64,000 bases of DNA from Syntrophobacterales bacterium (GCA_019429105.1 JAHYJE010000003.1:1-64000); one strand, 5' to 3'; positions 7,853 through 17,526 are shown, numbered from the stretch's first letter. Notes: generated from the letters alone by a model not told the origin. Translations and numbers: made by a program.

Positions 7853-9076
7853 CTATTTACCGAATTCGGCTTTTATTTTTGCCGCCAGTTCCCGGCTTCT
7901 GGCTGCTGCAAGGGTGAAAACATCTTCGGTCGGAGCGCCCTGCCATTCTACCGGACTCATGAAATCCCATTTGAGTTTCTCCGTCAGCGTCTCCAGCTCG
8001 CGCTGAGCGCCGCCCGACCAGCCGAAGGAACCAAAGCGCAGCACCTTTTTATTCATCACCTTCTTGCGGGCAAACATATCGAGCACCCAGGCCATCGGGG
8101 GAAACATCCGGTATTCGTAGGTAGGCATCCCGATTATCAGCCCTGCCGACTTCCACGCCGAGGCCAGAATAAAGCCGATGTCATCCTTCGGCGTTCGGTA
8201 AACGTGAACGGGAATTCCCTCGCTCCGGGCGCCCTGGATCATTGCGGCGACGACCTTTTCGGTGTTTCCGTACATGCTCGACCAGATGACCGTTATCTCC
8301 GGCTCCGCCGGACCGTTCATATAGCGCGCCAGGAGTGAATAGGCAGCGATGATCGCCCCGGGATTTTCCCGCCAGACAATGCCGTGGGAGGGCGCGATGA
8401 TTTTGATGTCGAGATTTTTGAGCAGGCTGATCGCCTTTTCAACAAAGGAGGAGAAAGCGGCCACGATGTTTGCGTAGTAGCGCAGGGCCTCCTGCATGAA
8501 GAAATCGTACTGATCGGAGGAGAGCTGGTCATCGAAAATCGTGTCGGTTATGGCGCCGTAAGAACCAAAGGCGTCGCAGGAGAAGAGGACTCCCGAACTG
8601 CTCTCGAAGGTCACCATTGTTTCCGGCCAGTGCAGGTTCGGCGCCTCGTAAAATGTCAGCATTTTCCCGGCGCCAAGATCAAGCGTATCGCCCGTTTTCA
8701 CTATATGAACATTTTTTTCTATTCCACAGAATGCCTTCAGTACGGCTGCCCCCTTGGCGGTAATGTAAAATTCCAGATCGGGATTTCTCCGGTAAAATTC
8801 CGGCAGCCAGCTAGTGTGATCCGGCTCCATGTGATTTATAATCAGGCAGTCTATGTCTGTCGGTTTCAGAGATAAAGAGGCCAGGGCCTGTTCGTACTCG
8901 GCGGGTTTTTCGCCGATATCCTCCACCAGATCGATCAGCGCGGTTGTCTTCCCGCGGACAACGTAGGAATTGATCGAGATTCCGTCCGGGATCGGCCACA
9001 TCCCCTCAAAAAGCAAATCTCCGGATAAGTTGACCCCCAACCGATATATGCCGTCCGTAATTTTTTCGCCTTTCAT
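7853..9076 (-). CDS. fprA: A-type flavodiiron protein FprA (NO/O2 reductase)
   Basis: This 407-residue protein combines a metallo-beta-lactamase-like diiron domain (residues 1-250) with a flavodoxin domain (from about 258). Diiron ligands are visible in HMEPDHTSW (His, Glu, Asp, His), NLHWPETM (His), SCDAFG (Asp) and APSHG (His). The FMN-binding loop is SSMYGNTEK. Such enzymes reduce oxygen to water or nitric oxide to nitrous oxide in the cytoplasm of anaerobes, using rubredoxin or F420 as electron source. The gene has GGAGG before ATG 9076 and lies 29 bases after the octaheme cytochrome gene and ahead of the Crp/Fnr regulator. Confidence 0.92.
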   Translation of the reverse strand: MKGEKITDGIYRLGVNLSGDLLFEGMWPIPDGISINSYVVRGKTTALIDLVEDIGEKPAEYEQALASLSLKPTDIDCLIINHMEPDHTSWLPEFYRRNPDLEFYITAKGAAVLKAFCGIEKNVHIVKTGDTLDLGAGKMLTFYEAPNLHWPETMVTFESSSGVLFSCDAFGSYGAITDTIFDDQLSSDQYDFFMQEALRYYANIVAAFSSFVEKAISLLKNLDIKIIAPSHGIVWRENPGAIIAAYSLLARYMNGPAEPEITVIWSSMYGNTEKVVAAMIQGARSEGIPVHVYRTPKDDIGFILASAWKSAGLIIGMPTYEYRMFPPMAWVLDMFARKKVMNKKVLRFGSFGWSGGAQRELETLTEKLKWDFMSPVEWQGAPTEDVFTLAAARSRELAAKIKAEFGK

Positions 9077-9105
9077 AACCTTTTCCTCCGCTATCTAAAT
9101 GGGAA

Positions 9106-10641
9106 CTATTTCTTATCTTTTTTTATCTTTCCATTTTTCCCGGCTGCATGCGTTGCTTCAAGAAAATGCAGCCAGTCAGACATCTGTTGAATATTTTTTG
9201 ACATATACCAACGGCCATTGGCAAAAACACCGTAATCAGCTCCCCCCATAGCCGAGGCAAAACGTGTAGAGTTTGCGTAGAAAAGCCACTGTTCGACCCA
9301 CATCCGCTCGATTGCCTCGTTGAAAATGCTGTCATTCTTTGCAAGCCCTTGGGCAAGGCCTTTTTCCCAGGCGGAAAGAATGATGTCCGTGGCGGTTCTG
9401 GTCATCTGGTTGGTGGTCTCGATGGATTTTTCCAGACGGGCAAAATGACCGTCCACCCAGGAAGTTGCATGGCACTGAAGGCAGATTGTCTGCAGGGAGG
9501 CGCGCCGCTTTTCCTGCTCTTTTTTATCGATCAGATAAACGGCCGCCGCTTCTCCCGTTAGTTCTGTCGGCAGGGGGAGCCCCGCCTTGTTCCTGATGAT
9601 TGTGGTATCGGGGGACAGGGGATGCGGGTGGGCGTATATCAGACCGAACAGACGCCAGGGGCTTCGGTCGTTCATCTGGTGGCTCCTTTTGGCGACAACA
9701 TCACCCGCTTCGTTTACAAGGAGGCTTGCGTGGCAGGTCGCGCAGGTCGGTGCGGTGAAATCCTTGCCGAGAGTCCAGGGCACAGCCCCGAAGTTCCACT
9801 TGTCGCCGGTTGATTCGTAGAGATTCCCGTGCTTGCTTGCCTGATAAACCTTGTAAGCCGGGACGTCAGGGCCCTTGTGGCACGCCGAGCAGGTCGCCGG
9901 TTTGCGGGCCATCTCGATCGAAAAGGCGTGGCGGGTGTGACAAGCGGAGCAGGCCCCTTTGGTGCCATCCGGATTTATCCGCCCGACACCGCCACTCGGC
10001 CAGCCGGAAAGAACCGGGAATTCCATCTCGCCCATGGCTGTCTCGCGGCTCCTGCTGCCCGTGACCTCAACCTTCGTACCGTGACAGTAGATGCAGGAAT
10101 CCTCCTCGGTAAGCTTGTCAACAGAGGTGAGCCGGGCGTGGGCGCCATCAAATTTCTGCAGGCTGTTGGCGGCATCCATCAGGCTTTTATAAACGGGGTT
10201 TTTCAAGAGGTTGCCATGCGCCTCGGACATGATGTTCCGGGAGTACTCGTCCGTTTCCTGAGGGTGACAGGTTGCGCAATCCCCGGGAGTGACCACAATA
10301 TGCACCTTGAAGCCGTTATGGTTGAACGTGTCTTTGTGGGCATCCGGATTCAGGGCGTGGCATTCCGCGCAACCGACAAAAATAGTTTCCAGCCCCCGGG
10401 GCTGGTCTTTAAATGAGACCCGCCGTTCCAGAAGCGGTTTTTTTATTGCCTCTGCCGGGGTTACGGTTGCATGATGGCTTTTTTGCCAGTCTGACACAAT
10501 GCCTGGAGTTACGTTCTCGTGACAGCCAAGGCAGGTTTTTGTTGCTTCGCTGAGCGCAGCGGCCCCTGATTGTGCGGAAAATACCAATATTGAAACCGAC
10601 ATTAACAGAATCCAGAAAATAACGGTGTGCCTCTTCTTCAT
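9106..10641 (-). CDS. Octaheme c-type cytochrome, hydroxylamine oxidoreductase-like
   Basis: A 511-residue exported cytochrome has a signal peptide (residues 1-28) and eight CxxCH haem motifs: CLGCH, CAECH, CATCH, CIYCH, CSACH twice, CATCH and CLQCH. Number, spacing and the long helical C-terminal region (SWVDGHFARLEKSIET onward) fit the HAO/multihaem cytochrome family. No CxxCK motif is present, so it is neither an NrfA-type nitrite reductase nor an octaheme tetrathionate reductase. Relatives reduce nitrite or NO, or oxidise hydroxylamine, in the periplasm. AGGAGG lies seven bases before ATG 10641. It heads a run with fprA and a Crp/Fnr regulator, suggesting nitrogen-oxide detoxification. 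Confidence 0.85.
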   Translation of the reverse strand: MKKRHTVIFWILLMSVSILVFSAQSGAAALSEATKTCLGCHENVTPGIVSDWQKSHHATVTPAEAIKKPLLERRVSFKDQPRGLETIFVGCAECHALNPDAHKDTFNHNGFKVHIVVTPGDCATCHPQETDEYSRNIMSEAHGNLLKNPVYKSLMDAANSLQKFDGAHARLTSVDKLTEEDSCIYCHGTKVEVTGSRSRETAMGEMEFPVLSGWPSGGVGRINPDGTKGACSACHTRHAFSIEMARKPATCSACHKGPDVPAYKVYQASKHGNLYESTGDKWNFGAVPWTLGKDFTAPTCATCHASLLVNEAGDVVAKRSHQMNDRSPWRLFGLIYAHPHPLSPDTTIIRNKAGLPLPTELTGEAAAVYLIDKKEQEKRRASLQTICLQCHATSWVDGHFARLEKSIETTNQMTRTATDIILSAWEKGLAQGLAKNDSIFNEAIERMWVEQWLFYANSTRFASAMGGADYGVFANGRWYMSKNIQQMSDWLHFLEATHAAGKNGKIKKDKK

Positions 10642-10715
10642 AACGGCCTCCTGAATATTTTATGTTGGTTCCGCTTTCCAATTGCTCAGGCGTGAAGGAG
10701 TCTTGCAGGGGCATA

Positions 10716-11864
10716 TCAACCCCTTGTCTTGCCGTTCTGATGGATGGTTACGGCAAGGTTGTCGCGGTGGATCGCCTCGTCGTAGTCCTTGTAGCCAAGG
10801 GCCGACTCAATTTGCGAGCTCTTCAAGCCGATGATTTTCCGCATGTCTTCGGAACCGTAGTTGACAAGCCCCTTGGCGATTGTGTTTCCCGTCAAATCAA
10901 CGCAACTGACAGGATCTCCCAAAGCGAACTCCCCTTCTACCTGGTTTATTCCTGAGGGCAAAAGGCTTTTTCCATCCCGCACTATCGCTGCCTTGGCCCC
11001 GTCGTCCACAAGCAGACGTCCGCGGGAACGCAGTGTGAAGGCAATCCAGTATTTTCGGCTGTTCAGATGATCCGCGGAAGGAAGGAAGAGGGTGCCCACC
11101 TCCTTGCCATCCATGATTTCCTGAAGGACTCCCTTCCGCTTGCCGGGGGCGATAATGTAAGGGGTGCCGATGGCAATAACCTTTTTCGCGGCCAGAACCT
11201 TGCTTTTCATGCCGCCAATCCCCGCACTGGTGCCTTCATCGCTCGCGGCATTTTCTATTTCCTCGGTTATTTCGGTCACCAGGGTGATCAGCTTTGCTTT
11301 TTGGGAGTGGCTCGGATTCTGATCGTAGAGGCCGTTTGTACTTGTCAGATTGACGACAAGATGCGCCTCGACGATATTGGCGCACATCGCGGCCAGATTG
11401 TCGTTGTCTCCGAACTTTATCTCTTCGACGGCGACTGTGTCATTCTCGTTGATGACCGGGATTACCCCCCAGTCCAGCAATTGAAACAGGGTGTTGCGAA
11501 TATTGAGAAACCGCTTGCGGTCGGTGATATCGCTCATCGTCAGCAGCACCTGGCCGACAAAGAGCCCGTGTTTGCCGAAAGCGTTGGAATATACCCGCAT
11601 CAGTCTTCCCTGTCCTACCGCCGCCGCCGCCTGCTTCTGCGGCAGGCTTTTCAGTTTTCCTTCGATTCCCAGCCGGTGTTTGCCGGAGGCAATGGCCCCG
11701 GAACTGACAAAAATTACCTGAAATCCCTGCTCGCGCAGGGCAGCGATGTCGGAAACCAGTTGTTCGATTACTTCAAGGTCAATGCCGTCCTCGCCTGTCA
11801 GGACGGCGCTGCCGACCTTGACGATAATTCTTTTGACATTGCCAAGCTGTTCTTTGCGTGTCAT
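10716..11864 (-). CDS. proB: Glutamate 5-kinase
   Basis: This 382-residue enzyme phosphorylates glutamate in the first step of proline synthesis. The amino-acid kinase domain spans residues 5-265 (IIVKVGSAVLTG, VSSGAIASGKHRLG, VINENDTVAVEEIKFGDNDNLAA, GTSAGIGGMKSK). A C-terminal PUA domain (about 285-370) completes the long bacterial form. It follows obg by 70 bases; obg-proB order is common in this group. proA is not in the window. Confidence 0.95.
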   Translation of the reverse strand: MTRKEQLGNVKRIIVKVGSAVLTGEDGIDLEVIEQLVSDIAALREQGFQVIFVSSGAIASGKHRLGIEGKLKSLPQKQAAAAVGQGRLMRVYSNAFGKHGLFVGQVLLTMSDITDRKRFLNIRNTLFQLLDWGVIPVINENDTVAVEEIKFGDNDNLAAMCANIVEAHLVVNLTSTNGLYDQNPSHSQKAKLITLVTEITEEIENAASDEGTSAGIGGMKSKVLAAKKVIAIGTPYIIAPGKRKGVLQEIMDGKEVGTLFLPSADHLNSRKYWIAFTLRSRGRLLVDDGAKAAIVRDGKSLLPSGINQVEGEFALGDPVSCVDLTGNTIAKGLVNYGSEDMRKIIGLKSSQIESALGYKDYDEAIHRDNLAVTIHQNGKTRG

Positions 11865-11934
11865 AATTTACCGCTCCTCAAAGGGACTTTCTCCTCTTAG
11901 CCTGTCCATCCCGAACAAAATGGAAACAAAGGCG

Positions 11935-12972
11935 CTATTGATCAACGATGTCCTGTGATTCGCCTGTTTTTTCTTCCCGTGAAATCAGCAAGACCATCTC
12001 GCGGATTAACTCCGGAACGCCTTTTCCCGTTACCGCCGAAAAGAGGAATAACTTTATGCCTTTTTCGGCGAAGATGTCAATTTCCTTTTTTAAGCGCTCC
12101 TCGGTTATGGGAAGATCGAGCTTGCCGATGGCAACGATCTGGGGTTTTGCGAGCATCTCCGGGCTGAAAAATTCGAGTTCCCGGTTGATCAGTTCATAAT
12201 CATGCCAGGCGCCGCGGCTCTCTTCGGGCGATATGTCGATTATATGCAACAAAACCGAGGTGCGCTCGACATGACGCAGAAACCTTATGCCCATGCCCTG
12301 CCCCGTATGGGCGCCCTCTATCAGTCCCGGAATGTCGGCGACCACGAACGATTCATGTTCTCCGAACTGGACAACGCCCAGATTGGGAATCAGCGTTGTA
12401 AAAGGGTAGTCGGCGATTTTGGGCCGGGCCGCGGATATTCTTGAAATAAGTGTGGATTTTCCGACATTGGGAAGTCCGACAATCCCGACGTCGGCAAGAA
12501 GCTTCAGCTCCAGGGTGATCCAGCGCTCCTCCCCCTCTATCCCCGGTTGGGCGAAGCGCGGCGTCTGCCGGGTGGCGGTGGCAAATCTCGCGTTTCCCCG
12601 ACCTCCCATGCCCCCTTTGGCGACTATGCAGACGGCGCCGTCAACAGTCAGGTCGGCAAGCAGCTCGCCGGTCTCCGCTTCCCGGATTACCGTCCCCACC
12701 GGAACAAGTATCTCCACGTTCTCCGAGTCCCTGCCCGTTCGCTTGCTTCCCTCGCCGTGTCCTCCATGTTTTGCAACGTAGTGCTGGCGAAACTTGAGAT
12801 CAAGCAGTGTACGTCTGCTCAGGGAGGCCCGGATGCTTACATCTCCACCATGTCCTCCGTCGCCGCCGTCCGGTCCGCCGTGGGGAACATACTTTTCCCG
12901 GCGGAAACTGACGCAGCCTCGCCCTCCGTCGCCGGCCTTGACATAAATTTTCGCTTCATCAATAAATTTCAT
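11935..12972 (-). CDS. obg: Ribosome-associated GTPase Obg
   Basis: This 345-residue GTPase acts in 50S subunit assembly and stress signalling. The glycine-rich Obg fold is residues 1-158 (FIDEAKIYVKAGDGGRGCVSFRRE), followed by the G domain with GLPNVGKST (G1), DIPGLIEGA (G3) and a weak G4 in IGKLDLP, where the usual NKxD is GKLD. The extended C-terminal domain of some Obg proteins is absent. The start is set at ATG 12972 with GAGGTG eight bases upstream; an in-frame ATG at 13041 precedes the ribosome site. Confidence 0.95.
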   Translation of the reverse strand: MKFIDEAKIYVKAGDGGRGCVSFRREKYVPHGGPDGGDGGHGGDVSIRASLSRRTLLDLKFRQHYVAKHGGHGEGSKRTGRDSENVEILVPVGTVIREAETGELLADLTVDGAVCIVAKGGMGGRGNARFATATRQTPRFAQPGIEGEERWITLELKLLADVGIVGLPNVGKSTLISRISAARPKIADYPFTTLIPNLGVVQFGEHESFVVADIPGLIEGAHTGQGMGIRFLRHVERTSVLLHIIDISPEESRGAWHDYELINRELEFFSPEMLAKPQIVAIGKLDLPITEERLKKEIDIFAEKGIKLFLFSAVTGKGVPELIREMVLLISREEKTGESQDIVDQ

Positions 12973-13411
12973 CTTAAAATGCACCTCATATAAACTAAAA
13001 AGATGCCGTCCCGCACTGACGAGGGATATTGGAACGGGCATTTTCCCCTGAAAGCATGATCTTAAGCAACTGATCTAAATAAATTTTTCGTGATACTGGA
13101 AAACATTCTGCATCCAGCGCTCAATTTTGGAGAGGACAAGCATAAGCCGCGCTGTTTTTGTGAGGCTTATCTAAAGGGGGCAGGAATGGAGCGGCGAAAA
13201 GAGAATTGGCATTGCGCCTCCCTAACCGGCTGCGCAAACTGGCGGAAAAAAAAGAGCGGCAGGAGGTCGCCCAAGCTCTCCACCTGCCGCTATCGGAAAA
13301 ATTATTCATGGGATAACATTGGCTGACAAAATCCGCCTGGATGTCCAACCCCCGGTATTTGAGGGAAAGAGGCCAATGGCGCCGCTGGTGTCCGCAGAGC
13401 AGTCAACCGCA
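12973..13411. other. Unusually long rpmA-obg gap, possible gene remnant
   Basis: rpmA and obg are usually only tens of bases apart; here 439 bases intervene. A plus-strand frame open from 13164 to TAA 13316 has no good start codon but encodes a basic helical stretch (RLPNRLRKLAEKKERQEVA followed by a short tail) that looks protein-like. It may be a remnant of a small gene. No promoter or strong hairpin is obvious. Confidence 0.3.
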
Positions 13412-13669
13412 TTACGCATCAGCGTAAACGCTTATTTTCTGTCTCTTTTTATCAAGCCGCTCGAATTTTACGAAGCCGTCGATCAGGGAGTAAATGGTGT
13501 AGTCCTTGCCCAGCCCCACATTTTTCCCCTGATGGAAGACAGTGCCCAATTGCCGCACGATAATGGTTCCGGCCGTTATCTTTTCACCGCCGAACCTCTT
13601 TACGCCCCGCCGCTGGGAATTGCTGTCTCTTCCATTCCGGGAGCTTCCCTGTCCTTTTTTATGTGCCAT
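13412..13669 (-). CDS. rpmA: 50S ribosomal protein L27
   Basis: This 85-residue protein starts [18 protein letters not shown], the classical L27 N terminus that reaches the peptidyl transferase centre, and includes [10 protein letters not shown] and [24 protein letters not shown] precedes the start. It lies 12 bases after rplU in the usual order. Confidence 0.97.
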   Translation of the reverse strand: MAHKKGQGSSRNGRDSNSQRRGVKRFGGEKITAGTIIVRQLGTVFHQGKNVGLGKDYTIYSLIDGFVKFERLDKKRQKISVYADA

Positions 13670-13681
13670 AGCGTCTTCCCC

Positions 13682-13993
13682 CTAAATGGATATTTCCTTG
13701 ATTTTCATGCTGGTCAGTTCCTGACGGTGACCAGTTTTTTTGTGATAGCCCTTCCTTTTTTTCATCTTGAAGACGACTATCTTGTCACCCTTTGTCTGAC
13801 AGACTATTTCGCCGGTCACCCTGGCGCCCTCAACAACGGGCCTGCCGATCCGGATATCATCGTCCTTGCCGACCATGAGAACCTGGTCAAAAACGACCGT
13901 ATCCCCTTTTGCGCCATTTATCTTCTCAATGGCCACCACGTCTCCTTCAGAGACCCTTTGCTGCTTGCCGCCTGTTTTTATCACTGCATACAT
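13682..13993 (-). CDS. rplU: 50S ribosomal protein L21
   Basis: This 103-residue protein opens [18 protein letters not shown] and ends with the L21-typical [19 protein letters not shown], which binds 23S rRNA. It begins the rplU-rpmA pair. Confidence 0.97.
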   Translation of the reverse strand: MYAVIKTGGKQQRVSEGDVVAIEKINGAKGDTVVFDQVLMVGKDDDIRIGRPVVEGARVTGEIVCQTKGDKIVVFKMKKRKGYHKKTGHRQELTSMKIKEISI

Positions 13994-14093
13994 GGCTCAT
14001 ATCCCTCTAAAAAAATTTGAACGTGGATGATACCGAAAGGAAGGCACTTTTGTCAAGACAATTTATCAGCTTGCTGCGTGGGCAATAAATTTA

Positions 14094-16646
14094 TCACCCC
14101 AGAAAAATTTTCCGATCGTCAGCTCCGGCGAAAGCGGCTGCGCGCACGGCAGTTTTGACAATGCGAAACCGGTGGGATTCCTCGTCGGTGAATCCGAAAA
14201 GCGCGGTCAGAAGTTCCGTGGGACGGATTGTGCCCATTGCGCCGGCGTTCGCAGCAAGGTGAATAACCCCTGCGGCTTTATCGAGCGTCATTGCCGCCAC
14301 GAACTGGCGAATATCTTTGATGTTTTCTTTAGGGGAAGGGGCGCCGGCCTTGGGAGCGTTTCCCCGGTTGACCAGAAAATGCCGCTCCGCCAGAAAGCGC
14401 TGCATTGCTTCCTCAATTCGCTCCAGGTTGCCTTCCTCCATTTTATCCGGTAAAACAATCGTATAATTAAACCCCGTTGTCAGTTTGGCAAGGGAATAGT
14501 CGTTGGGAAACAGTTCCCGGATTGCCGTCACCCTTACACCCTCCGGAAGGCCGCCGTTGATCAGGTTCGGGAGCTCGGGAAGGGCGATTGCGGGATCATG
14601 GATGCGGATGTCGGCCAGCTCGCAATGGCTTTCCATGCCGACCGACGTGGCCGCGGAAAACGAGATCAGCGGATGGGGGTGAAAGCCCTGGGAATAGGCG
14701 AAAAAGATGCCGCCCATCATCATCGCCCGGCTGAGCGCAGACGAAAGTTCCAGGTGGGAAAGAAACCGCGCCGCGGCAAGTTTCGTAAAGCGCAGGCGAA
14801 AACTTCGCTCCCGCCCGGCAGAAAGCGGCGCTTTTGCGAAGGTGGAAATAAACTGACCGGCCGGAGCGTCCTTGGGGGCGGTAACGACCCGGATGGTTTT
14901 ATGGTCGCAGACGCCGCAGTTGCTGCACGGGCCGGTGCGGCAGTCCGGCGTTGCCGTTTCTGTCTTGGCTTTTGCGGCTTCGGCAAGGAGGAATTCACGG
15001 CTTACGCCGCAGTCGATAATTCCCCAGGGCAGTTTTTCGTCAGTGGACCGTTCCCGCAGATAAGAAGCGGCGTCGATTCCTGTCCGGCGCAGGGCCTCCT
15101 CCCACAAATCAAAACGGAGCTTGTCACCCCAGCCGTCGAACCGGCAGCCAAGCCGGTACGCCTGTTCGATCAGCGCCCCGGTTTCCGCTCCCGCGCGGGA
15201 AAAAATGCCTTCGAGCTGGCTCATCCGGGCATCGTGCCATTTGACGCTGATACTGCGGTTTTTGAGACGCTGTTTGAAGAAATCCTGCCTTTCGTTTATT
15301 TCCTCGATCCCGATCTGGCGCTCCCACTGGAAAGGGGTGTGCGGTTTCGGGACAAAGCTTGAGAGGCTCACCGTGACCTGTCCCCGGTTTTTTGCCGTCC
15401 GCAGCACCTTGTGGGCAAGCTCGATGATGCCTTCGAGATCCTCCTGACGTTCCCCGGGAAGGCCCAGCATGAAGTAGAGTTTCACCCCCCGCCAGCCGGC
15501 CGCAAATACCCGCTCTGTCGTTGTCAGCAGCGCCTCCTCGGTGTTCCCCTTGTTGATTGCATCCCGCAGCCGCTGGGTGCCCGCTTCCGGGGCGAGGGTA
15601 AAGCTGGTTTTCCGGACCCGCTTGATATCCTCGATTAGCCGGGGGGTGATTGTCTCAGCGCGCAGCGAGGGCAGGGCCATCGCGATGCGCTGGGGATAAT
15701 AACGGTCCATCAGTGTCGCCAGCAGCGATTCGATGTGGGAATAGTCTCCGGAACTGAGCGAGAGCAGTGATATTTCGTTATGACCGGTCGCTTTCAGCAT
15801 CCCTTCGGCCATTTCCTCGAGTACGAAGGGCGTTCTTTCCCGAACCGGACGCCATACCATTCCCGCCTGGCAAAAGCGGCAGCCCCGGGTACAGCCCCGG
15901 GCGATCTCCAGGCTTATCCGGTCGTGAATAGTCTTCATCAGCGGCACGATGGGGGCAAGCGGTTCGCGCCATCTGCCGGGATCGGCGATTATCCGCTTTT
16001 TTATCCGTTCGTTTTCCTGATGGACGGATGGAACGTAGATTCCCGGGATGGCGGCCAGAGCCGCCAGTTGTTCCTCCCTTTTTCCGCCGCGACTTCGCAC
16101 CTCCCGTACCGCAAGCGCTATTTCCGAGATGACCTCCTCTCCCTCGCCGATGACAAAAAGGTCGATAAAATCGGTAAGCGGGGCAGGGTTGAACGCCGCG
16201 GGGCCGCCGGCGACTATCAGCGGGTGCGTGTCTCCCCGTTCTCCCCGCTTCAGGGGGATCCCTCCCAGATCGAGCATCATCAGGATATTCGTATAGGAGA
16301 GCTCGTACTGGAGGGAAAAGCCGACGATGTCGAAGGCAAAAAGCGGGCGGCGTGATTCCAGCGAGCAGAGGGGAAGTCCGTTCTGGCGGAGTTTTTCCTC
16401 CATGTCCGGCCAGGGGGCGTAACAGCGTTCGCAGAGGACATCCGGCATCCGGTTGAGAATCCCGTACAGTATTTGGAGCCCGAGATGCGACATCCCGATT
16501 TCGTAAACGTCCGGGAAGGCAAGGGCGAAACTGAGACGTCCTGCCGGATCCTTGCGGACGGCGTTCAATTCGCCTCCCTTGTAGCGGCTCGGTTTTTCGA
16601 CGGAAAGAAGGAGGTCGTCAAGATTAATTGCTGGAAAATTGGTCAT
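14094..16646 (-). CDS. Radical SAM protein, TIGR03960 type, fused to a DUF2344 domain
   Basis: This 850-residue protein has an N-terminal B12-binding-like region, then a radical SAM core with the [4Fe-4S] motif at Cys252, Cys256 and Cys259 (RGCTRGCRFC), and a C-terminal DUF2344 domain from about residue 625 (FRLRFTKLAAARFLSHLELSS). Two extra cysteine pairs (CRTGPCSNCGVC, about 585) lie between them and could bind metal. The fused form is common next to ribonuclease G and rplU-rpmA in anaerobes; its substrate is not established. No rng gene lies between it and rplU here. AAAGGAAG precedes ATG 16646. Confidence 0.9.
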   Translation of the reverse strand: MTNFPAINLDDLLLSVEKPSRYKGGELNAVRKDPAGRLSFALAFPDVYEIGMSHLGLQILYGILNRMPDVLCERCYAPWPDMEEKLRQNGLPLCSLESRRPLFAFDIVGFSLQYELSYTNILMMLDLGGIPLKRGERGDTHPLIVAGGPAAFNPAPLTDFIDLFVIGEGEEVISEIALAVREVRSRGGKREEQLAALAAIPGIYVPSVHQENERIKKRIIADPGRWREPLAPIVPLMKTIHDRISLEIARGCTRGCRFCQAGMVWRPVRERTPFVLEEMAEGMLKATGHNEISLLSLSSGDYSHIESLLATLMDRYYPQRIAMALPSLRAETITPRLIEDIKRVRKTSFTLAPEAGTQRLRDAINKGNTEEALLTTTERVFAAGWRGVKLYFMLGLPGERQEDLEGIIELAHKVLRTAKNRGQVTVSLSSFVPKPHTPFQWERQIGIEEINERQDFFKQRLKNRSISVKWHDARMSQLEGIFSRAGAETGALIEQAYRLGCRFDGWGDKLRFDLWEEALRRTGIDAASYLRERSTDEKLPWGIIDCGVSREFLLAEAAKAKTETATPDCRTGPCSNCGVCDHKTIRVVTAPKDAPAGQFISTFAKAPLSAGRERSFRLRFTKLAAARFLSHLELSSALSRAMMMGGIFFAYSQGFHPHPLISFSAATSVGMESHCELADIRIHDPAIALPELPNLINGGLPEGVRVTAIRELFPNDYSLAKLTTGFNYTIVLPDKMEEGNLERIEEAMQRFLAERHFLVNRGNAPKAGAPSPKENIKDIRQFVAAMTLDKAAGVIHLAANAGAMGTIRPTELLTALFGFTDEESHRFRIVKTAVRAAAFAGADDRKIFLG

Positions 16647-16757
16647 TTACTTCCTTTTCTTGCAGAAAGTCTGCATAAAAGCGGTTCGTTATTTTGGCTG
16701 CGTTCAGTAACATTTTAGCAACAGGACTGCAATCAGGTTTATTTTTTATGTTTTTTA

Positions 16758-16786
16758 TTGACAGTCTTTACGGTGTCGTTTAGTGT
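16758..16786 (+). promoter_or_regulatory. Candidate sigma-70 promoter for hpt
   Basis: A perfect TTGACA (16758-16763) is followed after 17 bases by TAGTGT (16781-16786), a weak -10 box. It lies in the 304-base divergent gap between the radical SAM gene and hpt, leaving a leader of about 160 bases before the hpt start. The rest of this gap shows nothing I can name. Confidence 0.4.
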
Positions 16787-16950
16787 TCCAAAAGAGCTTT
16801 TTTGCGGGAGTGGGCGACCATTCTTCCGGTTTGGTTCCATCCCCTTGAGCAAACGCCATGTTGGGGGCAAGAAAAGCTAAGGTTGAAAATGAACCATGGT
16901 ATCGGGCAAACACTGCAAAGCCGTGCGAAAGATGGCAAGGGGGGGCTGTA

Positions 16951-17478
16951 GTGAAAGAATCGGCGACCGAGGTGCTCTTGCCGAAAGAGGAAATTATGGG
17001 CCGGGTAGCAGAATTGGCGGCCGCCATAACCCGAGATTATCAGGGGAAGAATCTGCTCGTAGTCGGCGTTCTCAAAGGCGCCTTCATTTTTATGGCTGAT
17101 CTGCTCCGCATGATCCAGGTTCCCAGTGCCGTTGATTTTGTCCGGATTGCGAGTTACGGAAGAAATCAGGAAAGTTCGGGACGGATAGTGCTGGGCAAGG
17201 ATGTCGAGACGCCGGTTGCGGGGCGCGATCTGCTGATTGTGGAGGATATATTGGATACGGGCTTCACCCTTTCTTCCCTTGTTGATATTATGAAGCAACG
17301 GCAGCCGGCGTCGCTGAAGGTCTGTGTCCTGCTCGACAAGCCGTCCCGAAGGCGCGTGCCCTTTACTGCCGATTACGTCGGCTTTTCCATTCCTGATGAG
17401 TTTGTTGTCGGGTACGGGCTTGATTATGACGAAAAATATCGTTATTTTCCTGAAGTACGCGTATTAAGGGAAAATTAA
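16951..17478 (+). CDS. hpt: Hypoxanthine phosphoribosyltransferase
   Basis: This 175-residue purine salvage enzyme joins hypoxanthine (and probably guanine) to PRPP. The PRPP-binding signature is LLIVEDILDTGFTL (about residues 92-105), with VVGVLKGAFIFMADL and the flexible-loop SYG region upstream. The C terminus FVVGYGLDYDEKYRYFPEV is typical of Hpt. The GTG at 16951 is chosen because a run of AAGGGGGGG sits six bases upstream and the length then equals the family norm; the upstream frame to 16858 has no such support. Confidence 0.93.
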   Translation: MKESATEVLLPKEEIMGRVAELAAAITRDYQGKNLLVVGVLKGAFIFMADLLRMIQVPSAVDFVRIASYGRNQESSGRIVLGKDVETPVAGRDLLIVEDILDTGFTLSSLVDIMKQRQPASLKVCVLLDKPSRRRVPFTADYVGFSIPDEFVVGYGLDYDEKYRYFPEVRVLREN

Positions 17479-17526
17479 ATAAGCGAAGCTGAATGTTTAT
17501 AAATTGCCTGAATGTAAGGAGGGGCT

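Noticed and set aside
9106-10641. NrfA-type nitrite reductase for the octaheme cytochrome.
   Set aside because: NrfA has five haems and a CxxCK active-site motif; this protein has eight CxxCH motifs and none with lysine.
13319-14020. A 233-codon plus-strand open frame over rpmA and rplU.
   Set aside because: It is the antisense of two certain ribosomal protein genes and has no family features.
16895-16950. GGGCAAAC, GCAAAGCC and GCGAAAG words before hpt recall a GEMM riboswitch.
   Set aside because: The first helix that should separate the two words is missing and no second helix is visible, so the words are probably chance.
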